Assembly: GCA_963556695.1 (NCBI GenBank)
Contig: CAUWAG010000010.1
Location: forward strand, 5,022,001 to 5,086,000
Origin: Anthostomella pinea
Taxonomy: Eukaryota; Ascomycota; Sordariomycetes; Xylariales; Xylariaceae
Direction of reading: 5' to 3'
Length of the DNA stretch: 64,000 nucleotides
Shown here: piece after piece, positions 11,301 through 23,115 of the stretch
How the letters are laid out: every line of letters begins with the position of its first letter
How positions within the stretch are numbered: position 1 is the first letter of the stretch
Position numbers and translations under genes: made by a program
The notes under the pieces: generated by a model
Seen by the model: only the letters and a program-made list of their open reading frames with translations
What the model was told of the DNA's origin: nothing
The model's database searches: none

Positions 11301-14300
11301 TCTGCCGTCCGTAGGTCAAATGATCAGAACGGACGGGCATAAATGCAGGGGACTACTGTGATCCTACGGTGGCGCCCAGCAAGGGATCAGGAGTTTGGCC
11401 CTCTCTTCTCTCGGGTGTGCTTCGAAGCCCAGAGGAAAGTATTATGAGGCAGTCGGCGTAGACGCCACGTCGCGGGGGTCACCTACTACTAGTCAGGTCT
11501 CTCCACACCGGCCACCCACAGAGCAGATGACTAGGACCAGACAGGTATCGTCAAGCGTATCGAGCGGCTGTCACTGAGCGGCGCGCGGGAGCCCGACCCG
11601 TCGGAACTCTGTTGTAGTTGGGGTCATGAAGGTGTCGTGCTCGATCTTCAAGCAGTGAAGTGATAGGATGGATAAGAAGTCAAAACGGGATAGATGTTCC
11701 GGTCACTGTTATGGTGTCCATGTCGACAGGGTTTGCGAAAGTCCCAATCCATGTTGCTAGTCTCGGTACGTGGAGGGCACTTGCGAAACGATAGATACCT
11801 GAATTGCCTAGAGATATGCCATTCATGTTCCGTGTGTGCCATCCTCGGGCAGGGTTGTCGTTGAAGCCCGACCGATTTGTAGGGTCTAGAAGTCCAAGGT
11901 ACATCGTGAGCTCACAACGCTGCTTGTAAAGTAGATGGGGAACAGCAGGCCCGGGACGGCACAGAATGGTTCCTGTGGATACAGGATAACCTCGTGGCAT
12001 CGACCCAGCTCGCTGGAACGATTCATGGGGACCCTGCAAATCCGGAGGCTGGCTAGATTGGCATATCGTGGTGGCTTCACTGAAACTGCACCTGGCCTGT
12101 CAGTCATCTATCTGATCTGATCTCGGCTCTCTACAGAGCTAGGTCGTCCGGCAATCTCCGCCGCGCCATGTTTGTGGTCCTGTAGAGTAGGATTGATGAG
12201 TGGACGAATTCAATAATCCACTTGTTTATGACCTCTCTCATGTACGGGACATCCGTACACCACTGCGGGCAGTCGACGTCTGCCACGGGAGGCAGGTGGC
12301 CATCCCTCCATGTCTCGAGAGGCCTCGTTCAGCGTACCAGCAAAGCTGCAGGGCACAGTACGGAGGACGGCCGGCAATCCCACTGCCATGGCCTGTGACC
12401 TGCTGCATGATCCCGGCCAGACCTACCGACGGAGAACGCTCTCTCCATGCCATAGATTGGAAGCTATTGCCATGGCATCGATGGTTGCCGCTGTCATTGC
12501 GGTCTGGGCTGTGGCCTCCAGTGTTGATTGGTGCCCAACGGACTTGGCACACCGGGGACATATCAACATCCGTTCCTTCCCCTCGCTGCACTTGACTTGT
12601 AGCATTGCCGCCGGCAGGTCGTGGGATCTAAGACCACACACCGGTGATAGCGCCCGTCTCCCGCAGGCTGGCCTCGAACTAGAGTCTAGAGGAAGGCAAG
12701 GAGGCGTGACTACAACGGTTCGCCAAGCGCTCTAGTCTCTGGCTTTCTTGATCTGCATAAGCAAAACTCTCACGACGAGATGTGTACATGTGCGTATCCA
12801 AACTTCGAGGTTTCAGGCCGGCAAGTTTCGGGGCCCCTCGCCGAGAAGGGTAATGCTTGCTGTCGTGCAACGATGACCCAGGTCGTTGGGCTACTGAGCA
12901 AGCTTGTATGAACCATGAGGGTGTCGGCAAGCACATGCCGCGTGGTAATCGCGAAGCTCACAGCAGACCCAGATCAAGGTAAGGAAGGCATGGTCACATT
13001 GTAGAGGTTGACGGCGAAACAAGCTGAACCCCATCCCAGGTTCGCATGGAACCCGACAGAATGGTTTACATTCCGAGATCTCCAGGAACTTCACGCCCGT
13101 GGCACCAACTGCCTGGGGAAGACGTTATTTGGCGTTTCAATGGCTGCAGAACTTCATGTGTGCTCATGCAACTTCTCGTACATGTTGTTATGTCGTTCTT
13201 CGGCACCGAAGGACGGTAACAGAGCGAGGTTCTCGGCCCCGAAAGGAGTCACCTCTGGCCCCCTGTTTACGTCATCAGACGGAAGGGAGACTCTCTGCAG
13301 ACTTACCCTATGTATCATTAGCCTGATGAAAATTTGCATCTGCTGCAGGGGACTTTTGGGTCGTGTTGTCTTTCTAACATCTATATTGAGCACCTCTGTG
13401 CTCTTTCTTGCAAGGCCCGGCATCTCAGCGACGACTCCAACTTCCAAGGGTAGATAGGCGAGATGGGCTGTGGGAACTTGGTAATGTTGGGTATCAGCGG
13501 CACGAGCGGGTAGCGTCCGGCATCTGCCGTGGAGCTAGGCTGTTGTTGACGATAGCAGTACTATCGATAGCGCAGTACTGCAAAGTCGGGGGTCGGCCAG
13601 ATATTTGGCGTTGATGGGCGGCAAGGTATCGAGAACTAGCCAGACCCGAGAGCTCGGAAAGTTGGCGTTCCGTCAACGCTTCTTCACACTCGTACTAGCG
13701 CCAGCGATCCCCTGGCGTCCTGGCCCTTGGCCCTGGCTGCCTGGGAATGGGAAAGGGAAACAGATTCGTACGGGGTCCTGGGGTTCATCTCCGGCCAGCC
13801 TGCTGACGACATGACAAGCACGGGGCAGAGATCACGATGGCTTGTCGTGGCTGACAAGAACCGTCCTTTTTTTTTTTTTTTTTTGAGCCAGGTGCATGAA
13901 AGTGGCTTGCGGCAGATGGAATGAGGAAACACTCTCGAGCTTCCATGCATCCTTCTAGAGCGTTCCCGCATTGCTCCTGAAATTGGTCCAGAGCCTTGCT
14001 GTCCAGTGGTTGCCAGTATGCACATCTGAAACCCAACAAGTCGGCGACTGCAGGGGGTCGGTAAACGGTAGGGACTGTCACCGACCTACCTGTATCTCCT
14101 CTCCTGTATGTATCTTGTGCCGCGTGGGAGGTTGCTAGAGTACCAATGAGTACCAATGAGTACCATTTTTACCCATACCATTAACGATGGACCCTTGCAG
14201 TTATGTGCCATAATTAGTTGGGTCACATCCAATGAGACAGGTGTCAAATTTGGATTATCAAGTCGATACTTAACGTCGTATCAGAGATGCAGTCATCAAA

Positions 14301-16300
14301 AAGCCACGTACATGACCATGTACACAGTACTGTGTAGATCGATGTTTCGGCTTCCAAGGGTCGAAGCATGAGATGGGAAAGAAGTCATGCGAATGGACGT
14401 ATCTATGACGATGCTGGTCATGGCAATATCGCGAAATGCGACTCTGCCGAGGTCTGCCATGCCTCTATGTTACATTTTGTCACTTCGTTCGATATGTCGT
14501 AGATGATGGATCGATAAGGCGGTGTTTCATCTTGTTAGAGTTGTGGTCGATGAAGCCCACCGGCCATTCCTTCAACGCTGCCTACATTCCGGTTGCCTAA
14601 CAGCCAGACAGGGTGCCTGCCGCAGTGCCAAGGTCTCCGACTCCTTAAAAGCGGCTGCGAGCTTCGTGTGTATTCCATGACACAGGTGCATCGACATCTC
14701 ATTACGTACCTGATGCGTGTGGTAAGTGCAAATATGGGTTGTTTAAGCAAGGTAAGGCATCGAGGGCAACCTACCTTTCTGTTCACACCCAACGGCTAGC
14801 CGGCAAGCTTGCGTCCTTTGAGAAACACACACTTGCCCTTCCAAGCCTAGGGGACTGGCGTTCAGCCAGCCTTTTGCCATGTGCCATACTGGATTGGGAA
14901 CTCTGCATATGAATGCAACAATGATGGGCTCTGCAAAAGCAACCCACTTGTCTCGGGACATTTGGGCAAAGGGAGGAAATGGGATCTCCATCAATGCTGC
15001 AACCCCCCTTGAGTATGCAGGGGCTAAGCCATCTTCTGCTGTCCGTAAATGTCCCGACATAGGAACCTTACAGGTCCGATGCCTTACAAACATGGTCTCC
15101 CGAGCATCGTCATTGGCGAGTATAGGCATTGGAATCATTTCTTCCCCCGGTACTCCGGGTGCTCATGTATCTGTTCATCCGCGAGCCACTACTCTTTGGG
15201 CGGTTGTTCGTTCACTGAGCTGCAACTCTGCTTGAAGTGAGAATACTGGAGGTATTGCGACTATCTCGTGGATGGCTAGGTGTGATCTCTGTTGCCCTGG
15301 TCGAATCTGTGATCCGATCTTACTGGCATCTCGACGCCGGCGCCCACGAGGCCCACAGAAGCTTTGCGCAATGCTCCTTCCGTTCGGCCGGTACACAGCT
15401 AGCCCCGGGGAGTGTGTTCGGGAGGCGTTGGCCAAAGGCGGAATGCGTCAGATGTATTGCCAAGACGCCGATTCATACCAAGCTGCATAAAACGCATAGA
15501 AACTGCAGCCAAGAGCATGGCACTGCTGCCGCCTGCATTGCAGGGCGGGACTGCATCGCAGTTGGTGGCGCCGCCGCCGTTGTCTTTGGCGTTGAGCCAC
15601 CACGTGCATTCCCTTGCTGGGGAGGTCTCGTCTGTTTTATCCGTTTTTGGAACAGATTCTTGCACGCGATTGGCTCATGGGAAGCGTTGTCTAGATAGCC
15701 CCTCAGTATAGTCCGCTTGTGCTAGGCTATGGATTGGGGCCGGGCGGGAAACAAGACTGGGGTCTTTCTCGACCATTTCCCGTTTTCGATCAAGACCAAG
15801 GTACACAGTTCCGAGATGAGGCTCAACTCGCTGACGAGCCAACCTGTGATAATGAGGCGTGATTTGGAAGGCCCGGGGGATTTGCAGGGAGATGTACACG
15901 CTCTATTACCTACCTAATGCAGCAGGAGGGCCATGGCAGGATCGACAAACGAGTGAAGTTTTCCATAGTGTAGGATAGCCGCGTGAAGCGCTTTGAGACA
16001 CCAACAGAGATCTGTTCCGCTCCCAGGAGGATTCTGTGACAGTGGGAAGGCGAACACAAATGCACGGAATGTTTCCGTACGTACTGAAAGTGATGAATCA
16101 GCAGGATCCTATAATCAACGTCATTTCAACTTCAGGGTCCAAGAAGCGTACCGAGCAGTCATTGGGTCATTGGGCGGCAGGCAACGACTTCTGAAAGCCC
16201 ATGCTCAAGTATCTCTCACCACTGCCCAACTTGGCATAGTCGCAACCAGAAATTCGGGCACGCCATCTTGGCAGCCTTACTTGGGCAGGTAATTGCTAGG
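8371..16300. other. Gene desert, left and middle part
   Basis: About 8 kb on which I can support no protein-coding gene. Open frames are short (150 codons or fewer), overlap each other on both strands, and read as low-information peptides with no domain. Notable content: an 18-base T run (13867-13884) and a 10-bp tandem TACCAATGAG (about 14141-14165). Base composition is ordinary, not AT-rich, so this is not a typical RIP-degraded block. Confidence 0.5.
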
Positions 16301-19300
16301 TACCTAGGTACATAGCAGAGCGTCAGGAGTTTAGATCGGGGGGAGCGGTTTCTTCACGCGGCTATTCTCATAATACTGCTAATACCTATGTCTGTCTACC
16401 TCTGCGTGTTCTCCATATCGCCCTTATGTGCAATCAACAATACTAGTGCCTTTCCGTTTCATAGTCCTGCAAATCGGATCAGCGGGTTGGCTCAATTATG
16501 TGGTCCATGTACGCTTAACTGGGCACTAAGTAACATCCACAGCTAAATATAACTCTAGATGGGTCACATTGAGGGATATCTATGAGCGATTCTAATATTT
16601 CGAAAGGACAATAGAGGTCATACGCTCGGAAGATCAGGTGCTCTAGCTGGTCGAGACAGTCTCTTGCTTCAACTGCCACGAGGTCCGTGACGAGGTTGCA
16701 GTGTCATTGATCTCCAGGTATCACCACTTGGACCCAAATTTGAAGTATGCATAACAAGAGGGGCTATAATAGACGCAATATTGGCATGGACACAGTTCCA
16801 TGTACACAGTATCGAAGCTTTACAGTGCCTCCTTGGTTTGGGGCGCTCAGCCTTATCTTCGTACTCCGTCGTAGACGCTTTACGCGGTAGCATCGGTAAT
16901 TCAAGCGCCATTCAATAGGTAATAAGCGCAAGCCGTCGACTCTGTATCTACTGGTACGCTCCTCGTTGCTGACCAGCACGGCGAACCAACCCATATCAAT
17001 GCAACACTGGCTTATACGGCCTCTCACGCAGGTGGTAATGTTGGTCTCCAATCCACGTAGCTTCTTCCTACTGTAACGCATGAACTCGTTGCCTCGCGAA
17101 TGTGTTCTCTCTCTCCACCAAAAGTCCTGTGCCTCCGGCAAGAAGCGCCCTTGACGCAACCTTTTCCGCTGTGCCACCCAGAAGTGATGATGTCGACAAG
17201 GTTCCTGCACAGGAAGCATGGCAAGCAAGGATGCCACCGCAACCCCCTGAGCTTATTCTGAACACCCTGGCTCGGAGGAATAATCAGGCCGCTTGTCATT
17301 CTCTGGAGTCTGGCCGTGTTGCCGGCCATGGAGCAGATGAGGCTCTGGCCCCCATCTCTTTGCTGTGCGGCCGTCATGCCGAGACAGGCCCCCTATCTCA
17401 CGCAGGAATCCCTCGGAGTTCCAGAGCCAATCATGCTGACTTCAAGAACACGCTTGAATGAAAGGACGGCCACATCAGGGCAACCAACAACTTTTGCCAC
17501 GCGATTCAGTAATTTTAGGCGCATCAGTGCAACCATCACGAGGTCCGGGTATTGGGCAGGTGGTTCTGGGTAGCCCATGAGTAGGGAGCCTTGCTGCTTC
17601 GTTCCTGGATTTGGAACCTTCCGGTTCGAGCGACGGAGTCGATCGTGGCGGACGATCAATTTCTGTGTGGAGGTGGCTGTGAACTGACTACGTCAAAGCA
17701 CCTATCGCTCGTCGAGGTCCGCTGCAAACCAAGTTGCACGACGCCTCGTCTTTCTCCTAGGGCTGAGAATGCCTCTGAGGCGCCGACGAGACGGGACCAA
17801 CGAGACCGACGAGACCGACGCCAGGAACGGCATTGAGCAAAGGCCCCCGGCTCTCTGTCCAACGAACAACCCCAACATCATCAAAACCCCGAGGAGGGAA
17901 GCTTGGCGGAAATACCCGGGGGCCGGAAGAGCATAAGCCATAGATAGAATGAGTTGTATTCGCTGAGTCAGACTCTCTTTCTCATCCTTCATGATAAGCA
18001 CTGATCGAGTTGTTCGGTACACCACTGCACAGGAGTGGCGAGTTCTAAAAACAGCATCGGCAATTCGCACCAATTTCTAGGCCTTTCAACATCGTCATGC
18101 CGCGATCTGTTCGGCCGAGTCACGTTCGGTCACGGTGATCGGAATAGTCCTCATCAGGCTCCGAGCGAGCGCGGGCAGAGATAGGCTTGATGGTACAGAT
18201 GGATACACAAAACCCCTACCACCATGTGGAGGGGCCACCACGTGTCCACACAGCCAGCCCGATCTGACTGCATAATCATCCTGATTCTCACTCGTGTGAG
18301 ATCATTGACCATCTATACAACGAGAACTAGCCAGGTTCTAGAATGCTTCAGGCCCGATGCTCACGACGTATGGGCTTCCAGAGGCACGTGTGGACTCTCA
18401 GGGATGCTGATCGCGCAGAATTCCTTGGCAATGCATTTCAAAGATTACCACAAGGCTTTCTTGATGACTATGTACGTAATCGGCGGCAGATAACAACTCA
18501 TGAGAATCCCATCGGGTCTTCCCTCTTCCCTCTTTCGCTCTTCCCACTTCCCACTTCCCTTGCGACGCAAGCAGGCAAGGATACGTACGCATGGGTCGAA
18601 TGGGTTGCATCTCGCACCGCCACCTAAAAGTGACTATATTTAGATTTAGACTACCCTGCCCCATATCTTTAATGTGGGTACATGGAGCAGGGCACCTGGC
18701 TGGTACGTACCGCAGCCACGTAAACCAACCAATTAGATCACTCTCTTCTCCTATTTCGAAGCTAAGCAATCGCTAGCCTCTTCTGGCACTCTAATTTCAT
18801 CGTTGGTCCACACTCAAGTCTGAAGCCAACCTTGAAACCTTTGACGAGCTGCAGAAGAAGCAAATTGACCATTTGAAAGTTAAGCGGGGAGTGAAACATG
18901 GTTGATTACTATACAACAATTGACATATCTCGCAGTGCATACGCTCCCGAGTCCATAGATAGTGACTCTCTTGTTTGCAGTACGCAGGAGATGCCAGCCT
19001 TAACCTCTGAAGTCCGCACTGTGGCTGGTCTGTACGAGGAAAACGCCATCAGGTACCGAAAGTCGGGATCGACCGTTGCGCTATAGTCGCCTCTAATAAT
19101 GAAGGACGACGGACTGTCACTACCAACCTCACTGGTCGACTAGCAACTTGGGCTTATAATGACCCGCCCGTTTTATACAGTCTAATCATCCTCAAGGGAA
19201 CCGGCAAGACACCGTCCTAACTCTAAAATCCACGCCGCAAATATGGTACGGTCTGCTGTGCTAGCTAGGTAGCCATCGGTCATATCCCAGTGCCATTAAT

Positions 19301-22300
19301 CCAAGGGTGGCTTGCCCCTTGCGCGGGTGTTGACATGAAGATCATCCTTTCGGTTCCTTCAGCCCTGACCCTACCGCAGTACATATGTCGTCCCCAGATT
19401 CCTCTTAACGCTGCGTTAGCCAGAGCCTGGTAAGATGATTGGCCCAGGAACGTCTTGCCGCCTGTTGTGGCAAGCACAGAGACCCAGAATGCCAACGGAA
19501 TACTTATGGAATACGATGCTGCCATGCATGTTGCCGTCAAGAGATTAACAGTTGAGCCTCATGACAAATTTGCACCGCGCAAGACTCCTCCTGGTGTATC
19601 TATGGGGATGTAACGCTATACCTTACCGACAGTGCTCACTGCGAACTAGATACTGCATCAGGCGGTAAACTTTGACCGCTATCTAGACGCAGTCAGACTA
19701 CCATGAAAGCAGCCAAAGACGGGCTTACCTGCGTCACACTCGGTGGTCACGGCGCACCATGGCCCGTGACCGTCGGAGACGCCAATCATGGCTCGATGTC
19801 GATTCACAATATCGTCTACTGCATCGGTGGATCGATTGGGACTTTTTCTTTTTTGCTTCTCTCGTTCTCCCGAAGAGGGATAATACTGGGGCGGTGCATC
19901 ACCGACCGGGGTGGAGAGTGCCTCCTGATTGGAGGGTTACCACCACGACACAGGCACACAGTCACAACTTGTTATGCATGCGAGGGCATGTAAAGGTATG
20001 CATCCTTGGCTAGTATGCAGATACGGTAGGCTGTGCACGTGTGCAGAAGACCGATCTGCGGTCACGACAAGTGCAATAAAAATAACCATCGAATCAGACG
20101 ACAGGCACAGTATGAACAGTCAAATGTGATGCCATCGCCCCATCCAGATATCTAAGGTAGCTCGCGATGGGGTCAAATCGATCAATGTAGTCCAACGGCA
20201 CAACGACAACAGCGAACGCACGATCAACTTTACAATAATTATGTAGTCAAGCCGGTCCAGACTCGATGACACCCGATATGTGGTCCCGCATCTAAGGTTA
20301 CAGGTAGGATCCAGCATTCCAAAGTCCCAAACCCCACTCGTAGGCATTTTCGAGATCGAGGGCGATCCCCTCGTTCATGTTTGCTGGATTCAGTATCAGA
20401 AAGGTTAGTACTAACATAGGGTATAGCGCGACAGCCGAGCATGTATCGTCGCGGGCTAAAACTTAAGACATGCCTGGCCGTTGATCCTGAAGGCTGTTCC
20501 GCCTCCCCGTTGGTCCAATGTTGAACCTTCTTGCTGGGCTACTAGTAACCGGCGTATTCAAAGTGAAGTCTATGGACCTGCAAGGACGTGTGCCACAACA
20601 GTTGCTTGAACAGTTGCATGCATCTCGGTGCCCTCATGCGCCTTGAAGACCCGGGTTGATGGTTGACTCGACCGTGTCGACTCATAGAAGAAGATTCGAA
20701 GCATAATGGAACAAGCAGCATGGGTAAGCCCAAGAGTGTCAAGGTACTGGTACTGTACCCGATGCTGGGGTAGGGGTAGCATGTGCAATTTGTTGAAACA
20801 AGCCAATGAGGAATCAAGGAGAAAGCTTTGACTGGTTATTTTCATCATGCTCCTGGTTCAAGCACAAGGTATCACTATCAGCCATTGCGGTCATCATCAT
20901 CTCCCAACAACACTGAAGAAGAAGGAGGATCTGTATTTATGGATGCCGTCGTAAAGCGCATGAATGGCAGAGGCCTATCCTATCGCCTTGCGGAGCAGAG
21001 CCCAGGGCACATGGCACATAGCACATGGCACATTGCCCATGAGCCGAGTCCCATCATCCTGCCAACTGTGAAGTTCCCACTTCCCACCCAGGCAGGCGTC
21101 CAGTGTCCACTCGGGCAAGCCCGCTGCCCATCGACGACCGACGACCGACGACCGACGACCGACGACCAGGTCCTTCAATTGCGCTTCTGCCTGGACAGTG
21201 GAAGCACATCGCCGCGCTAGCTATACTGCTATAGCACTAGTACGCGTTTGAGTATCGGAAGCTTCCAATTGCGATACCCTGCTCTACCTCATGCATGTCC
21301 AGCCACACTGTACGAACACCAAAGGATACCTCTCAATGATGAGAGCATGTACAGGGTCCAATCTGCATTGCAGTGCGGATCCTTGGCCCTCACAAGATTG
21401 GCTGGCGGTGATCAGTACTTGGGTACCTGTCTCCATCGGGGGGAAGTCATTTTGGCATCCTGCGGAGGACTTTGTAAATTGCCAGGGTTTCTGGCACCGA
21501 CCTGTCCCACCCCAATGGAAAGTCAGGACGCCTCTTGTCTGTTGGTCCCCTCCAGTTATGTTCCAATGTCCCCCGGCCCAGAGATGGCCCAAGATATGTA
21601 CTTTGCAAAAGTACTCCAGCCTCAATACTCCCGTCTCGCGACGCAAGACAGTACGAGCCGGCATGCCATACGCACTGACTGTACCTGGCCCTGTACCTGG
21701 CCCGGCACGCTCCAGACTCCAGTCCAGCAAGAACCACTGCCGCGGGCACCCACGTACATGGTCATGGTCTTGGTCTTGGTCTTCCATGGTCTTGGTGTGG
21801 GATGTCTACAAGACAACACAGAGACAAACTGGCGACTGGACTCTAGCGCATGGCCGGCCGGATATCGGTGGGTGGGAAGACGCCAGGTACACACACGCCT
21901 TGTCTACCCATCTTTCTGACAATTGAAGTGAACAGTTGTGAATTTGATGAGGCAATCATACCCGTGGCGGCAGGCCTGGCTGACAGCTTCAGTACATGAA
22001 ATTTGAGGTGTCTGTTGTACCGTACCTACCGTGTGATGGAATCATGGATGTCTGGGGGGTAGGGGGTACTAGGGGTGAAGGACCCCCGGCCAGTAACCCA
22101 CTATGGTAACTGCAGTCTGCAGTGGATGATTTTTGCCCACCGCCCCGTCTCCATCCCCATCGTCCCACATGCACAAAGACACTCACACCCCCTGACCCCC
22201 GTCTGAACTCGGAAGTAGTCCTCGTACCCGGCGAGTACACCACCAGTCTCTTTGGCGACCTGCCCACTCAATCCCCCCTGCCATCGCCACTTTTGCGGCA

Positions 22301-22400
22301 TCAGACCCCTGCCCGACAATCGAGAGGTACGGGCAGCAACATAATCTCACACCTGGGTACGCGCCTCGATTGCCTGGCTAGCTTCTGCCCTACGGAATCG
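16301..22400. other. Gene desert, right part
   Basis: No supported gene. Positions 21248-21926 are open in two plus-strand frames and most of one minus-strand frame at once; the translations look like random composition and I do not call them. A 7-bp tandem (CGACGAC, five units, 21132-21166) and short duplications such as TGTACCTGGCC at about 21676-21698 are present. Confidence 0.45.
21132..21166. repeat. Tandem repeat, 7 bp x 5
   Basis: Five perfect head-to-tail copies of CGACGAC. Confidence 0.95.
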
Positions 22401-23115
22401 AGCTAACTGTATGCTTACCTACGGTACCTCCAAGGGTATCGACCCAGATCCACGTCCAGACTGTGGACACAGACAGACAAGACGCGGCTATGCCTGCTGC
22501 TGATGTGTCTGAATACATATGAGCACTTGAGCCCCCGAAAACATCATAAGGCTCACATTTCTGCCCCCAAGCTCACACGCTCATACCAATACCAGCCCGA
22601 CCGACCATCTTCTCTCCCGCCTCTTGAATCTTTGGTTCATCGTCACCTGCTTGATCAAGGAACAGTACTATATAACAGGAACTATCGTTCCTTTTTCCGT
22701 CTCTACAGACAAGGGACATCCATCCACCTCACCACTCCCCACAGTCACCTACGTGCGCAGGGCTGTCTAAGTCCAGATCGGGAAGAAAAAGAAAGCACGA
22801 TACAGACACGCGAGATTCAGATTCGGAGTTGCCGTTCAATCCTCACCAACAGCACTCGTCTCAGTCTCACAACTTACATAAATCCTCCATCGCCATCTGT
22901 CTCTTGACCCCGAACTCTCGGTCCCTCAGTGCCACCACCAGAGCGACTGCAGTTCATCCACGAATGTGAACTCTCGCCTCCTCTCACCACCAACCTCTTA
23001 GCTACCCTCTGGCTTCCATAGCCAAGATCCCGACGGAAGTGGACTTCGCAGCGTGAGCGCATGTCTCTGCTTCCTCAGACACCCCCAGCGCAGATATCCT
23101 TCTCACACATACGCC
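22401..23115 (+). promoter_or_regulatory. Probable long 5' leader/promoter of the C2H2 gene
   Basis: A pyrimidine- and A-rich stretch directly upstream of the zinc-finger gene start at 23116, typical of fungal promoters and long leaders. It contains a short upstream reading frame beginning at 23061 that overlaps the main start. A good 3' splice-site-like sequence (TCTCTGCTTCCTCAG, ending about 23079) could mark the end of a leader intron. No transcript evidence is available. Confidence 0.4.

Noticed and set aside
22503..22907. 134-codon plus-strand frame in the zinc-finger leader
   Set aside because: Composition follows the pyrimidine-rich leader; no domain; it ends before the real start.
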